Notes under the pieces: model-generated
The model's input: only the letters and a program-made list of their open reading frames with translations
Databases searched by the model: none
Told to the model about the DNA's origin: nothing
DNA from: Ignavibacteriaceae bacterium
GTDB lineage: Bacteria > Bacteroidota > Ignavibacteria > Ignavibacteriales > Ignavibacteriaceae
DNA: 64,000 nucleotides
Direction of reading: 5' to 3'
Assembly (NCBI GenBank): GCA_008933765.1
Contig: WBUK01000012.1
Coordinates: 62,001-126,000 of the forward strand
Program-made: the position numbers and the translations under genes
Shown: positions 1 to 9,623 of the stretch, piece after piece
How the letters are laid out: every line of letters begins with the position of its first letter
Position numbering within the stretch: the first letter of the stretch is position 1

Positions 1-535
1 GCCAGCCGCAGTGTGCGTCGAATTTTGTATCAGAAGTGAAAAGCTCTTCACCACAGGCAGCACATTTATACACGCCGCCTTCCCAGAAATCCCAAAACTC
101 GCCGGTAAAAGGGCGCTCTGTGCCTTTTAATCTCATCACCTGATATTGTTCATTGGTTAATATTTCTTTCCACTCAGCTTCAGTTTTAACAATTTTTTCT
201 TTCATTTTCTCTTTATTTTTGTTTTTGTGGGAAGTGTCGGCAAACCCGGCTTTGCTTCCTGTTTTTTTCATTTCTTCAGATAACCCGGGAGTTTTAGACT
301 CAGGAGTTTTGGACCCCGCCGTTTTAGAGCCAATAGTTATGGAACCCGGTGTTTTAGATTCCATAGTAATAGACCCCGCTGTACCGGCATTATAACCCAA
401 TTGCTCTCCGCCATTGGCAGCATTACCGGTTGTTCCTGCATTATATACCGATCTCTCATTGTTGCTTTTAAGCAGAAAGCCAACCGCAAAGATCAAAAGC
501 AACGAAATTCCGAATAATATTATGCGTTTATTCAT
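1..535 (-). CDS. msrB: Membrane-anchored peptide methionine-R-sulfoxide reductase (MsrB), 3' end cut by window edge
   Basis: MsrB reduces methionine-R-sulfoxide in damaged proteins. About 178 residues are visible; the C-terminus lies outside the window. Residues 5-22 form one hydrophobic segment, suggesting a signal anchor and an extracytoplasmic catalytic domain. Residues 45-90 are a low-complexity linker of short SKTPG / SITMESK / SKTAG units. The MsrB domain starts near residue 111 (EAEWKEIL) and shows the zinc-type CAAC pair, a GTERPF segment and KFDAHCGW at the window edge. I chose the ATG at 535 because it adds the anchor; a second ATG at 205 would give a cytosolic MsrB without it. The start lies 16 nt downstream of the phosphoesterase stop, so the two are probably cotranscribed. 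Domain assignment is firm, the anchor topology is inferred. Confidence 0.85.
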   Translation of the reverse strand, partial: MNKRIILFGISLLLIFAVGFLLKSNNERSVYNAGTTGNAANGGEQLGYNAGTAGSITMESKTPGSITIGSKTAGSKTPESKTPGLSEEMKKTGSKAGFADTSHKNKNKEKMKEKIVKTEAEWKEILTNEQYQVMRLKGTERPFTGEFWDFWEGGVYKCAACGEELFTSDTKFDAHCGW

Positions 536-551
536 ATTGCCGTTTAAGGCT

Positions 552-2135
552 TCACTCCATTCTGAGCCGCTGCACGAAGCGATCACCAAACCTGTTCACA
601 AATTCAACCACCACCATCTTTGCTTCAGCCGAGGGTTTTGCAACAAACAAGTGATTGGTTACAACAGGTTCAACCCAGGGGTGTTTCTCGGGCTTATTTT
701 TTCCTTCGAACAGATTAACGGCTTGTGGGTCTTTGCCGGTAATTCGTGTCATCTCCCCTTTTGCCTCGCCGTCTTCATACCAGTTAACTTTACCGTATTT
801 GTCCCAGCCCCATACATTCGCCACCACTTCGTCGGGTCGGTTTTTTATACTCCCTTTTTTGTAAAGTGCCAGTTGGTAGGTGTGGGGTCTTCCGGTCGAT
901 TTATATTTCCATTTTAATTCACTGCCGTTCACTTCGTACATCCCGTAACCGTTGGGTGTACCGTCCCAGCAGATGTTTTCCGTCCACCATGCACCACAAA
1001 CAGCGCCGACGACATGAATTTCAAAGCCATTATCTTCAATATATTCACTTTCGTGCATATGCCCGGTTATGAAATATGTTTTAAAGGGTTTTAGTAATTC
1101 ATAAAGTGCGTCGCGGTTTGTAACAACGAGTATTTTATCGGGTTCGGGCTTATTGTGCCTTATATGGTCAGTGTTGTAAGGAGGAATATGTGCAAATACT
1201 ACGACTGTCGAGCCTTTTTCCACCAGGGCAAGGTCAGCTTTCAACCAGTCTAATTGTTTTTGTTCTAAGTAGCCCATATAGTCACCGAACCAAAAAACAT
1301 CGTTCAGCACCACATAGTGTATTTTCCCCTTGTTGAACGAATAATAGTCGGGCCCAAAATACCGTTCGTACGACTTAACGGAATTCTCATTTGTCTGGGC
1401 TGCATGGTCGGTATCGTGATTTCCGACAACCTGATAAAACGGCAATTTTGTTCTTTTCAGCACTTTCTGATATTCTTCGAAGAGTTCCGGTTTGCTGAAA
1501 ACAATATCACCGGCGGTAATGCAGAAGAGATTTTTTCTGTCTTCAGCCATCATCATTATGTCGGGAAGTGTCTCATCTCTGAAGCGCCCCACATCCTCCT
1601 GATCCAACATCTGCGGATCCGCTAAGAAGAAGAAAGAGTGCACAGTGTCATCGCCTGAGGGTTTAAGTTCAAAGTCAACGGGTGTATCAAACAGTTTTGC
1701 TTCGCCGGTTTTTTTATTGCCGTTGTTAGGGTTGGTGCCGTCATCCGGGTTATTGCCGTTTTCTCCGTCGTTTTCATTTTCTTCCGGTTCTTCTCTTCCG
1801 GGTATTGTTCGGTAAAATCTTGCTATTCCATATTCGTTGGTAGCAGTGGCATATCCGGCAGGGTTTGAAATGTAGATAAACCGTGCGTTAGGTGCAGGGG
1901 CAAGGCTGTAGGAGCCATCAGCAGCCGTAACGGTAACGGTAGCCCCGTCGGAAACGGCAACGCCCGGAATGGGTTTTCCGTTTGCGGTTACGGTGCCGAA
2001 AATTTTGTCGCCCGCGTGAATCGTTCGGTTTTCTGTTTTACCGAGCAGTTTTTCGACCGGGTGAGCAATGGGTTCAGCTAAAAAGAGCGCTGATATGCCA
2101 AGCGCCCGCTTGATAAAATCTCGTCTTCCCGACAT
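552..2135 (-). CDS. Tat-exported calcineurin-like phosphoesterase (MetallophosN/C type)
   Basis: 527-residue metallophosphoesterase, probably periplasmic. The N-terminus has a twin-arginine motif (RRDFIKR, residues 4-10) followed by a hydrophobic stretch. Residues 42-110 look like the carboxypeptidase-regulatory-like N-terminal domain of this family. The catalytic core shows ADPQ (172-175, in place of DxH), AGD (208-210), GNHD (238-241), AHIPP (315-319) and GHMH (358-361), all metal ligands of the calcineurin fold. A C-terminal beta domain fills the rest. Residues 112-144 are an Asn/Asp/Gly/Glu-rich insert between the N-terminal and catalytic domains. Start: ATG with GAGAGGAAA just upstream. 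Substrate is unknown; phosphodiesterase or lipid/sugar phosphatase activity is possible. Confidence 0.88.
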   Translation of the reverse strand: MSGRRDFIKRALGISALFLAEPIAHPVEKLLGKTENRTIHAGDKIFGTVTANGKPIPGVAVSDGATVTVTAADGSYSLAPAPNARFIYISNPAGYATATNEYGIARFYRTIPGREEPEENENDGENGNNPDDGTNPNNGNKKTGEAKLFDTPVDFELKPSGDDTVHSFFFLADPQMLDQEDVGRFRDETLPDIMMMAEDRKNLFCITAGDIVFSKPELFEEYQKVLKRTKLPFYQVVGNHDTDHAAQTNENSVKSYERYFGPDYYSFNKGKIHYVVLNDVFWFGDYMGYLEQKQLDWLKADLALVEKGSTVVVFAHIPPYNTDHIRHNKPEPDKILVVTNRDALYELLKPFKTYFITGHMHESEYIEDNGFEIHVVGAVCGAWWTENICWDGTPNGYGMYEVNGSELKWKYKSTGRPHTYQLALYKKGSIKNRPDEVVANVWGWDKYGKVNWYEDGEAKGEMTRITGKDPQAVNLFEGKNKPEKHPWVEPVVTNHLFVAKPSAEAKMVVVEFVNRFGDRFVQRLRME

Positions 2136-2383
2136 TTTCCTCTCTCAAAAATTACTGATAATCAGTCGGCAATTTATTATAAATTTGGTTCAATCTCAAA
2201 TTTTTATCTTTCGATGTGAGCCAAAACATCCCGATAAGAATCAGCAGAACGCTTCACCTTAACAGCACACACCACCCAAATTATAACCACCCCGCACTTC
2301 CCAAAAAATTTTACAAATTACGGCATAAATGAAATATTATGTAGATTTAAAAATTGCATTTTTTGAAATATGAGAGATCTGAA

Positions 2384-4216
2384 ATGGAAGAAAGAATCGT
2401 TGAATGCGTCCCTAATTTTTCGGAGGGACAAAACCCGGATACAATAAAGCAAATCACCTCGGCAATTGAGGCGGTTGATGGAATTAAACTGCTGAATGTT
2501 GACCCCGGATTTGAAATGAACAGAACAGTTGTAACATTCATCGGCACGCCGGAAGCAGTTGCAGAAGCTGCATTTCAGGGGATAAAAAAGGCAGCGGAAC
2601 TTATTGATATGTCGCAGCACAAAGGCACACATCCTCGAATGGGCGCAACGGATGTCTGCCCGTTTATTCCCGTCAGTGGAGTAACAACCGAGGAGGCGAT
2701 CGAGCTTTCGCACAATGTGGCAAAAAGGGTTGGGGATGAACTTGGCATTCCTGTCTATTTATACGAGCTTTCGCAACAGAACCCGAAACGAAAAAACCTT
2801 GCAATTATCCGCCAGGGAGAGTATGAGGGATTAGAAGAAAAAATGAAAAAGCCTGAATGGCAACCTGATTATGGGCCCCGTTCGTTTAATCCTGGAGCCG
2901 GTGCCACAGTGATGGGGGTTCGTGAGTTTCTTATCGCATACAACATCAACTTAAACACTCGTGATGTGAAAGCCGCAACCGATATTGCTTTCGATCTCAG
3001 GGAGAAGGGGCGCTCTGCAAGAACGGGTTCGAACAGCCCTTACTACAACAAAAGGGCTACAATTCTGAAATATAAGGAGGGCAGTTACCCTTCAGGTCTT
3101 GATGATTTTGTGGGGAAAACAATAGGCGAAACTGCGGCTTATTGTAAGGATAAATTCGGTTTTAATCTGTTGGAATTGTTGGAGTTGAACGGGATTGACC
3201 CACAAAAACCGGAGGGGCAGTCGGTTAAAATTCCGGGGAAATTCAAAAATTGCAAAGCGATCGGCTGGATGGTGCCGGAGTACGACCGTGCACAAATTTC
3301 CATCAACCTTACCGATTATAAAACCACATCGATGCACGATGTCTATGAAGAGACAAAAAAACTCGCTGAAGCGCGCGGTGTTTCAGTTACAGGAAGTGAA
3401 ATTGTTGGTATGGTACCTTTCCGTGCCCTTTACGAAAGTGGTCTGTTCTATCTGCGCCGTCAGGAGCGCCCGACCGGCATCCCGGTGATGGATGTGCTGA
3501 AAACAGCTTCGCAGTCTCTCGGGTTAACCGATGTTTCACCGTTTAATATTGAGGAAAGGGTTTTGGGATTGCCAAAAACCAGCCCCAAGGCGTTGGCTGA
3601 ACTGACCGTAACAGGCTTCGCTGACGAAGTTTCACGGGAATCCCCGGCTCCCGGTGGCGGTTCAGTTGCAGCGATGGCAGGCGCTGTTGGTGCTGCTTTG
3701 GCTTCGATGGTGGTGAACCTTACCGCATATAAAAAAGCTACGGGCGAGCACGATAAAATGTTAGATGACCTTTCGGTTAAAGCACAGGAAATTAAGGATA
3801 AATTGATTCGTAACATCGATGATGATTCAAACGCTTTCAACGAATATATGGATGCAATGCGTTTGCCGCAAGGCACGCAAGCGGAAAAAGACCATCGCTT
3901 TGCGGAAATGCAGGCAGGGTTGAAGAAAGCCGTTCAGGTGCCGTTAAACACCGCAAAATTGGGGTTTGAAGCCATCAAAATATGTGAAGTGGTTAAAGAG
4001 TACGGCAACCCCAACTCGATAACGGATGTTACCGTCGGTGCACGGATGGCGCTCACCTGTGTTCAGGGAGGTGTGCTGAATGTTCTGATTAATCTTAAGG
4101 ATATAAAAGATGCCGGCTATGTGCAGTCGATGAAAGATGAATGCGCACAATTGCAACACTCAGCCACCGAAATGGCAGACTCTATCCTGAATGATGTGCT
4201 TAACCGGCTGATTTAA
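2384..4216 (+). CDS. ftcD: Bifunctional glutamate formimidoyltransferase / formimidotetrahydrofolate cyclodeaminase
   Basis: 610 residues. Transfers the formimino group from N-formimino-glutamate (histidine breakdown) to tetrahydrofolate, then cyclises it to 5,10-methenyl-THF and releases ammonia. The N-terminus VECVPNFSEG and the active-site segment GTHPRMGATDVCPFIP mark the formimidoyltransferase; the C-terminal third begins with FADEVSRESPAPGGGS, the cyclodeaminase signature. I start at the ATG at 2384 because VECVPNFSEG is always near the N-terminus of this family; an upstream TTG at 2354 would only add ten unrelated residues. No other histidine-degradation gene is in the window. The last codons and the stop are repeated 73 bp downstream (see repeat entry). 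Confidence 0.95.
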   Translation: MEERIVECVPNFSEGQNPDTIKQITSAIEAVDGIKLLNVDPGFEMNRTVVTFIGTPEAVAEAAFQGIKKAAELIDMSQHKGTHPRMGATDVCPFIPVSGVTTEEAIELSHNVAKRVGDELGIPVYLYELSQQNPKRKNLAIIRQGEYEGLEEKMKKPEWQPDYGPRSFNPGAGATVMGVREFLIAYNINLNTRDVKAATDIAFDLREKGRSARTGSNSPYYNKRATILKYKEGSYPSGLDDFVGKTIGETAAYCKDKFGFNLLELLELNGIDPQKPEGQSVKIPGKFKNCKAIGWMVPEYDRAQISINLTDYKTTSMHDVYEETKKLAEARGVSVTGSEIVGMVPFRALYESGLFYLRRQERPTGIPVMDVLKTASQSLGLTDVSPFNIEERVLGLPKTSPKALAELTVTGFADEVSRESPAPGGGSVAAMAGAVGAALASMVVNLTAYKKATGEHDKMLDDLSVKAQEIKDKLIRNIDDDSNAFNEYMDAMRLPQGTQAEKDHRFAEMQAGLKKAVQVPLNTAKLGFEAIKICEVVKEYGNPNSITDVTVGARMALTCVQGGVLNVLINLKDIKDAGYVQSMKDECAQLQHSATEMADSILNDVLNRLI

Positions 4217-4308
4217 CAAGTATTTAGCCACTAAAAGGTGGGTATTTGGGGTGGTTTTTACGCCCGGATTTCTGGAACGGCTGATTTAAAAAATATTTAG
4301 CCACTAAA
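4205..4308. repeat. Direct repeat, 31 bp x2, 73-bp spacing, spanning the ftcD stop
   Basis: Positions 4205-4235 and 4278-4308 match at 29 of 31 bases. The first copy carries the last codons and TAA of ftcD; the second lies in non-coding DNA. One of several repeats with a spacing close to 73 bp in this window. Confidence 0.85.
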
Positions 4309-4339
4309 GCGTTGCAAGCTCGGGCGAATAAGCGTTTTG

Positions 4340-4373
4340 GGCTTCAGAAGAATTAAAATCTTCTTCTGAAGCC
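4340..4373. repeat. Perfect 13-bp inverted repeat around the yitT-like stop codon
   Basis: GGCTTCAGAAGAA at 4340-4352 is the exact reverse complement of 4361-4373, with an 8-nt loop holding the stop codon of the downstream minus-strand gene. The RNA would fold into a strong hairpin over the last codons. There is no U-tract after it, so it is not a standard intrinsic terminator, but it could protect or end the transcript. Confidence 0.7.
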
Positions 4374-5288
4374 ATCGCCCAGGATTTCGTGCACATCGTT
4401 AATCACCATAAAAGCGGAGGGGTCAACCCTGTGCACAATTTCTGTAAGTAGTGGCAGTTCCTTGTTGGTGATAACTGTGTAGATCAGTTCCCTGTCAACA
4501 TCTTTATACAGCCCTCGTGATTTCAAAGCGGTTGCACCTCTGCTTAGTTCGTGCATAATGGCTTCTGCGACCTCTTTGTTTTGGTCTGAGATGATAATCG
4601 CCGCCTTTGCATAGTCGAATCCATCGAGAATAAAATCGACCAATCTGGAAGAGACGAAAACCAACAGAAGCGCATAAAGAGTTAACGAGAGTGCGGGTCT
4701 CTCGGGGCTTAGCCCTTTCCACTCGATAACCAATCCGGCGATCGAAATCACAAAGATATCGATTAGAACGATAGCGGTGCCGGGCTTCATGCCGTATTTT
4801 TTTCGAAGAATTGCAGCAACAATATCGGAGCCTGCGGTTGTCCCCCCCGACTTGAAAATTATCCCAAGCCCGGTACCAAGCAACACAGCGCCAATCAGGA
4901 TTAAAAAGAAGAAATCGTGTTTCATCAGGTCTTGGATCGTAGCAGAGTCCTGCAGGCGAATAAACCCAAGCCCCGGGAAATCCCCTCTTAAAATATCAAT
5001 AAATAAAGAATTAACGGTGAACCCGAAAAAAGTTCTTATTCCGAACGATTTTCCCAGCTCTTTCAATCCCCAAATATAAAGAGGGATGTTAAACACCCAA
5101 ATCATAACACCAACGGGGATAGCTCCACCGGTGAAGTAATAAACCGCCATCGAAAGCCCGCTTACGCCTCCGGGCACCACTTTTGCGTCAACTAAAAAGA
5201 CACCAATACCAAGCGCCATCAAAAAAGCGCCTATTGCCATGAAGATATAGTCTAATATTATCCGTTTTCTTGTTTTTGCTTTAAGCAT
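4353..5288 (-). CDS. YitT family integral membrane protein
   Basis: 311 residues. Family hallmarks are the N-terminal membrane core with GVFLVDAKVVPGGVSG, repeated hydrophobic spans (about residues 13-35, 52-75, 82-105, 125-150, 170-225) and a soluble C-terminal DUF2179 domain (about 230-305) containing the GATALKSRGLY type motif. Biochemical function of YitT proteins is not established; transport has been proposed. Start ATG at 5288. It is divergent from the MerR-type gene at 5456, with 167 bp between them holding an inverted repeat. The stop codon sits in the loop of a 13-bp inverted repeat. Confidence 0.88.
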   Translation of the reverse strand: MLKAKTRKRIILDYIFMAIGAFLMALGIGVFLVDAKVVPGGVSGLSMAVYYFTGGAIPVGVMIWVFNIPLYIWGLKELGKSFGIRTFFGFTVNSLFIDILRGDFPGLGFIRLQDSATIQDLMKHDFFFLILIGAVLLGTGLGIIFKSGGTTAGSDIVAAILRKKYGMKPGTAIVLIDIFVISIAGLVIEWKGLSPERPALSLTLYALLLVFVSSRLVDFILDGFDYAKAAIIISDQNKEVAEAIMHELSRGATALKSRGLYKDVDRELIYTVITNKELPLLTEIVHRVDPSAFMVINDVHEILGDGFRRRF

Positions 5289-5348
5289 TTTCTCACTAAT
5301 TCAAATTATCTGACCTACAAAGATATTTGTTTTTATAGTAATGGTGGT

Positions 5349-5372
5349 AAAAATGAAAAAATATTCATTTTT
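5349..5372. promoter_or_regulatory. Inverted repeat between divergent yitT-like and MerR genes
   Basis: AAAAATGAA, 6-nt spacer, TTCATTTTT: 9-bp perfect arms in the shared upstream region. Position fits an operator for the neighbouring MerR-type regulator or for both genes; AT-rich composition makes chance more likely than usual. Confidence 0.35.
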
Positions 5373-5455
5373 CGCTTGTTTGGTAAATTTAATCGTGTAT
5401 ATTAGTATCCGTTAACTGTTATTTTTCCTTAAAGGTGTACGAATAGGTATATGTT

Positions 5456-6178
5456 ATGAAAGAAATTTACACTTCCGACGAGTTTGCTAATAAGGTTGGT
5501 GTTTCAAAAAGGGTACTCTCAGAGTGGGAAAAAGCGGAATTGGTGAAGCCTTCCGGTACTTCCGATGAGGGTGAGCCCCTTTTCACAGCATACCAGTTTG
5601 AGCGGGGGCAATACCTGAAAAAACTATACGAACTCGGATATGATCTTGAAGAAATTAAGAAAATTATTAAAAAAGTTGGGTTGCCTAAAACTGCCGGCGA
5701 AAGCGGGCATCAGAACCTGAACGAAAGCTACCTGACTGTCGGGCAGCTTGCCGATAATGTGAAAGTAAGCCCGAGAACAATCAAACACTGGGAAGAAATC
5801 GGGATTATCGAGCCGGAAATGCGAACCGAAGGCGGATACAGGCTTTACGCACAGCACTGGGTTTTCTTTTCCAACCTGATTAAAGACCTGCAACTTTTTG
5901 GCTATTCTTTAGAAGAAATTAAAAAAGTTTCCGATTATTTCAGGGCTTTTCTTGACCTATCTGCCGACTCGGAATTGCATGAACCTGAAAATGCGAATGC
6001 TAAATTAGATGAAATGTTGGCTGCAATTGCCGGTTTATTTGAAAAAATGGAGCTTTTTAAAACCGGCATTTCACGCTGGGAAGACTTGCTTAAAAAGAAG
6101 AAAAAGGAGATTGTTGCCCTTAAAGCAAAAATCAACAAGCGCTCGAATAACAACAAACCGGAAAACAGCAAAAACTGA
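5456..6178 (+). CDS. MerR family regulator with two tandem MerR helix-turn-helix domains
   Basis: 240 residues. The first MerR-like winged HTH covers about residues 4-68 (SDEFANKVGVSKRVLSEWEK, ending YELGYDLEEIKKII). A second, more canonical one covers about 92-160 (TVGQLADNVKVSPRTIKHWE, then GGYRLY and FGYSLEEIKKV). Residues 175-230 are Lys/Glu-rich and helical, as expected of the MerR dimerisation coiled coil, ending in an Asn/Lys-rich tail. No Cys or metal-binding pattern, so a metal-sensing role is not supported. Most MerR proteins have one HTH per chain; the duplication here could give one chain both half-site contacts. Targets unknown; the divergent yitT-like gene is the natural candidate. 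Confidence 0.88.
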   Translation: MKEIYTSDEFANKVGVSKRVLSEWEKAELVKPSGTSDEGEPLFTAYQFERGQYLKKLYELGYDLEEIKKIIKKVGLPKTAGESGHQNLNESYLTVGQLADNVKVSPRTIKHWEEIGIIEPEMRTEGGYRLYAQHWVFFSNLIKDLQLFGYSLEEIKKVSDYFRAFLDLSADSELHEPENANAKLDEMLAAIAGLFEKMELFKTGISRWEDLLKKKKKEIVALKAKINKRSNNNKPENSKN

Positions 6179-6344
6179 AAATTATAAATCCGGAAAAAGC
6201 TAAAACGCAGAAATGCAAAACCGATAAACTAAAACAGAAAAGATCGTAAAAGCTAAAACACAGGATAGCCAAACCAAAAAAAAGCGTTAACGCCGGAACA
6301 ACAAAACCACAAAAAGAATCGAAAACAAAGAATAACCGAAAATA

Positions 6345-7625
6345 ATGAACCTTTTAGATTTATCAACTCTGTTGAGAAAAGAATTTAACACCACCGCCCC
6401 TTTTATTAAATCGGAGGCTGCCGGTGTTACGATAACAAACCATCCGTTCATCAGCGACTTCCAAAACACGCTGCCCGAAGGGGATGAATATTCCGACCTT
6501 TCGCCGTTAATGCGCGCATTAATGAAATATTTCCTTTCGCACAATGAGTTCTCTGACCGTTATCTGATGAAAAAACTAAACCAGCCGGACAGACTGATAG
6601 CAGAAAATAATGCCTTTAACTTCACCATTTTGAAAGATTCATCATCTGACGGCAAATCCGCTAATGGAAAGTCCACTCATGGAAGATCTGTTAACGGAAG
6701 CAGTTCAGCCATACTCATGTTGCATGGTTTGAACGAACGGGGGTGGGATAAATACCTTCCATGGGCGCACCGCCTTTCGAAATTAACGGGGCAGGCGGTT
6801 GTGCTTTTCCCCATCGCTTTTCACATGCACAGGGCGCCGGCTTACTGGTCGGATTTTCGTGTAATGAAACAAATTTCAAACGAAAGAAAGAATCTTCTGC
6901 CGGAGGTTGAGCGCTCAAGCCCGGCTAACGCCGCCATTTCTTCGCGTCTGCAGTTTGTGCCGCAGAGGCTTTTCTATTCCGGGTTACAGACAATTTCCGA
7001 CATAACCAAACTTGCGAATATGGCGCAAAACGGGGAGATTAAGGGAATGAAAGAAGGCACCGTTTTCAATATTTTCGGTTATTCAATCGGCGCTTTCGTT
7101 TCGCAAATTATAATGATGAGTAATCCGCTTGGGTTGTTCAATGCCTCGAAGTGTCTCCTTTTCTGCGGGGGGCCCACCTTAGAGAGAATGAACCCCGTTA
7201 ACAAATATATTTTAGACAGTGAAGCGGCTAAATCACTTCAGGATTTTTACATCGACAGATTCGACCAAAACCTCTCATCAGATGACAGAATGCGCGCACT
7301 GATTTCAAGCGAATCAGTCGAAAGCTACCTATTCAGATCGATGCTTTCCGATAACGATGGGTTAAAAACACGGAAAAGGCATCTGGCAAAAATCAGGGAC
7401 CGCCTCTATGGCATTGCATTGGAAAAAGACATGGTTATGACCCCAAATGCTATAAGAGAAAGTCTAAAATCGGACCACCCAAAAGAGATTACAATCGATG
7501 TGTTAGACCCCGATTATTCTTACTCACACGAAAACCCTTTCCCTACGCTAACGAATATACAAAACGAGGTTCAGGAGGGGTTCGACACGATATTTTCCCG
7601 TGCGGCAGAGTTTTTTATGAATTAA
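6345..7625 (+). CDS. Alpha/beta-hydrolase-fold protein, possibly DUF6051
   Basis: 426 residues with no signal peptide. HGLNE (127-131) fits an oxyanion-hole strand and GYSIG (245-249) is the GxSxG nucleophile elbow of an alpha/beta-hydrolase. The overall length and the sequence around PIAFHMHRAPAYW resemble a family of large uncharacterised Bacteroidota hydrolases (DUF6051, from memory, not checked). Residues 101-120 are four consecutive five-residue units (SDGK, SANGK, STHGR, SVNGS), a 15-bp in-frame tandem repeat placed just before the core. It follows the MerR gene after a 166-bp A-rich spacer; no clear promoter. Substrate unknown. Confidence 0.7.
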   Translation: MNLLDLSTLLRKEFNTTAPFIKSEAAGVTITNHPFISDFQNTLPEGDEYSDLSPLMRALMKYFLSHNEFSDRYLMKKLNQPDRLIAENNAFNFTILKDSSSDGKSANGKSTHGRSVNGSSSAILMLHGLNERGWDKYLPWAHRLSKLTGQAVVLFPIAFHMHRAPAYWSDFRVMKQISNERKNLLPEVERSSPANAAISSRLQFVPQRLFYSGLQTISDITKLANMAQNGEIKGMKEGTVFNIFGYSIGAFVSQIIMMSNPLGLFNASKCLLFCGGPTLERMNPVNKYILDSEAAKSLQDFYIDRFDQNLSSDDRMRALISSESVESYLFRSMLSDNDGLKTRKRHLAKIRDRLYGIALEKDMVMTPNAIRESLKSDHPKEITIDVLDPDYSYSHENPFPTLTNIQNEVQEGFDTIFSRAAEFFMN

Positions 7626-7776
7626 TCATTTTTGACGCTTCTTTCTCTGAACACCATCCTCGTGCGGTATGATCGGTTTTTTCTTGAATTAATTATTTCT
7701 TCAGCCCTCTTTGTCTATACACTATCCTCGTGCGGTATGATCGGTTTTTTATGAATTAATCATTTCTGCAGAACTT
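7599..7776. repeat. Three degenerate copies of a 62-68-bp unit over the hydrolase 3' end
   Basis: A 27-bp sequence starting ATCCTCGTGCGGTATGATCG is identical at 7656-7682 and 7724-7750 (68 bp apart). The T-tract plus TGAATTAAT(C/T)ATTT that contains the hydrolase stop codon occurs three times (7611, 7677, 7745). The coding end itself (CGTGCGG at 7599) looks like the first copy. The array therefore grew from the end of the gene. Confidence 0.8.
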
Positions 7777-8045
7777 ACTCTAAAAAACCATCATCTTTCA
7801 GGGTTGTCAGGCTATTTACTAATTTAACAGTTCTTCACCACCCTTTGTTAAAAACCGTCAATTTAGCGAAGTAATCAGCATTTATGAATTTATTATCTCC
7901 AAATTCTAACGGTATTATACCGTTTGGTACTTATAATACGAAAATATTTTATAAATATCATATTTTTTCTTGCTAATGACCGTGCGAAAATTTATTTTAG
8001 GGTATAAAGTATTTTTTGTTTTGAACATTGAATTGACTATACATT
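7777..8045. other. Leader region of the octaheme cytochrome operon
   Basis: Non-coding, AT-rich 270 bp ahead of the cytochrome gene. It contains the palindrome at 7908-7924 (separate entry) and AT-rich tracts that may hold the promoter, but no clean TAnnTTTG box was found (TATTTTTTG near 8010 is one base too long). No small ORF of note. Confidence 0.6.
7908..7924. promoter_or_regulatory. Perfect palindromic operator candidate AACGGTATTATACCGTT
   Basis: Seven-base perfect arms with a 3-nt centre, 121 bp before the octaheme cytochrome ATG. The form suits a dimeric HTH regulator. It does not match the FNR consensus TTGATnnnnATCAA, so linking it to the Crp/Fnr gene at the other end of the locus is only a guess. 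Confidence 0.5.
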
Positions 8046-9623
8046 ATGAAAAAAATAATTGGATTATTGGTTGTTTTTTTCCTTACAATTGTAGGCGTAA
8101 TTTTATTTCTCCGTCCTAAAGAGATACCGCAAACACTCACCTCACAACTTAAGGAAAAATCCACTGAAAAGCATATACCTTCGGTTGATCATTCTAAATT
8201 CACTGTGCTGAAGAAGAAGTTCAGCCGTGCACAGGATGTTACCGAAGCCTGCATTTCGTGCCACACGGAAACCCACAAGGAAGTTATGGCTTCCAGCCAC
8301 TGGAACTGGCAGAGGGAAGAGTATGTGAAAGGGCGCGGAATTATACATATAGGTAAACATAATGCACTGAATAATTTCTGCATAGGTGTTGAAGGGAACG
8401 AAAAAAGCTGCGCCAAATGCCACATCGGTTTTGGAATGACCGCAGACCTTTCTTCTTTCACCGATTCCACCAACATTGACTGCCTTGTCTGCCACGATAA
8501 TTCAGAAACTTACGCCAAAGGCGCTGAAATGTCGGGTGACCCCGATCCTTCGGTTGATCTAAGCGCAGTTGCGCAGAGCGTCGGGTTGCCCAAAAGATCA
8601 AATTGTGGGGTTTGCCACTTCTATGGCGGTGGCGGCAACAATGTTAAGCACGGCGACCTTGAAAAATCGATGTTTGAACCCTCAAAAGAGGTGGATGTAC
8701 ACATGGCGGTTGAAGGTTCTAATTTAGCCTGTGTTGACTGCCACACCGCAGAAAACCATAATTTAAAAGGGAAAATTTACTCACTTTCTTCAATGAACCG
8801 CGACAGGTCTTCGTGCGAGCAGTGCCACACTGAAGCGCCACACGCAGCTTCCATCTTAAATGAGCACACGCTTAAAGTTGCATGCCAAACTTGCCACATC
8901 CCAACTTACGCAAAGGTTAACGCTACAAAGACCGACTGGGACTGGTCAACTGCAGGGGAACTTCACGACGGAAAGCCTTTTGAAACCGACGATAAAGACG
9001 GCAACCACACCTACCTTTCGATTAAAGGATCGTTTAAGTGGGGTAAAAACCTGAAGCCGGAATATATTTGGTTCAACGGCACAGCCGATCATTATCTGCT
9101 GGGGGATACGGTTTCCGACACTTCCAAGCCTTTGGAAATAAACACACTTAACGGTTCTTATTCCGACCCTGATTCCAAAATTATCCCCGTAAAAATCCAC
9201 AGGGCAAAGCAACCTTATGACCCTGTTACCAAAATGTTAATTCAGCCAAAACTCTTTGCAGATGAAAAAGGCGAAGGTGCATTTTGGAAAGATTTCGACT
9301 GGGCAAGAGCTTCAGCCGTTGGAATGAAAGATGTAGGGTTGCCTTTCAGTGGCAAATATACATTCATCAACACCGAGATGACCTGGCCCATAAACCACAT
9401 GGTGGCGCCTAAGGAAGAATCAGTTAAGTGCATAGAGTGCCACACAAACAACGGAAGCCGTTTAGCCGGGCTGAACGATTTTTATATGCCCGCCCGCGAC
9501 CACTCTCCGTTTATTGATTCCGCCGGAATTTTACTGATCGCTGTCAGTTTGCTCGGCGTTTTCATTCACGGATCGATTAGGGTTTATTCTTCCAAAAAGA
9601 GGAAAGAAGGAGGTGCAAAATGA
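8046..9623 (+). CDS. Octaheme c-type cytochrome, tetrathionate reductase (OTR) family
   Basis: 525 residues. Residues 4-22 form a signal anchor and about 497-516 a C-terminal membrane helix, so the heme domain is held at the outer face of the inner membrane. Eight CxxCH sites are visible: residues 69, 122, 146, 187, 229, 257, 280 and 462 (first Cys). This number, the length and the long segment between hemes 7 and 8 fit the OTR family, which reduces tetrathionate and in vitro nitrite and hydroxylamine. In characterised OTR the active-site heme has a Lys ligand; Lys104 in the HIGKHNALNN segment before heme 2 is the likely equivalent. It overlaps the next gene by 4 nt and heads a five-gene sulfur locus. 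Substrate in this organism is inferred. Confidence 0.88.
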   Translation: MKKIIGLLVVFFLTIVGVILFLRPKEIPQTLTSQLKEKSTEKHIPSVDHSKFTVLKKKFSRAQDVTEACISCHTETHKEVMASSHWNWQREEYVKGRGIIHIGKHNALNNFCIGVEGNEKSCAKCHIGFGMTADLSSFTDSTNIDCLVCHDNSETYAKGAEMSGDPDPSVDLSAVAQSVGLPKRSNCGVCHFYGGGGNNVKHGDLEKSMFEPSKEVDVHMAVEGSNLACVDCHTAENHNLKGKIYSLSSMNRDRSSCEQCHTEAPHAASILNEHTLKVACQTCHIPTYAKVNATKTDWDWSTAGELHDGKPFETDDKDGNHTYLSIKGSFKWGKNLKPEYIWFNGTADHYLLGDTVSDTSKPLEINTLNGSYSDPDSKIIPVKIHRAKQPYDPVTKMLIQPKLFADEKGEGAFWKDFDWARASAVGMKDVGLPFSGKYTFINTEMTWPINHMVAPKEESVKCIECHTNNGSRLAGLNDFYMPARDHSPFIDSAGILLIAVSLLGVFIHGSIRVYSSKKRKEGGAK

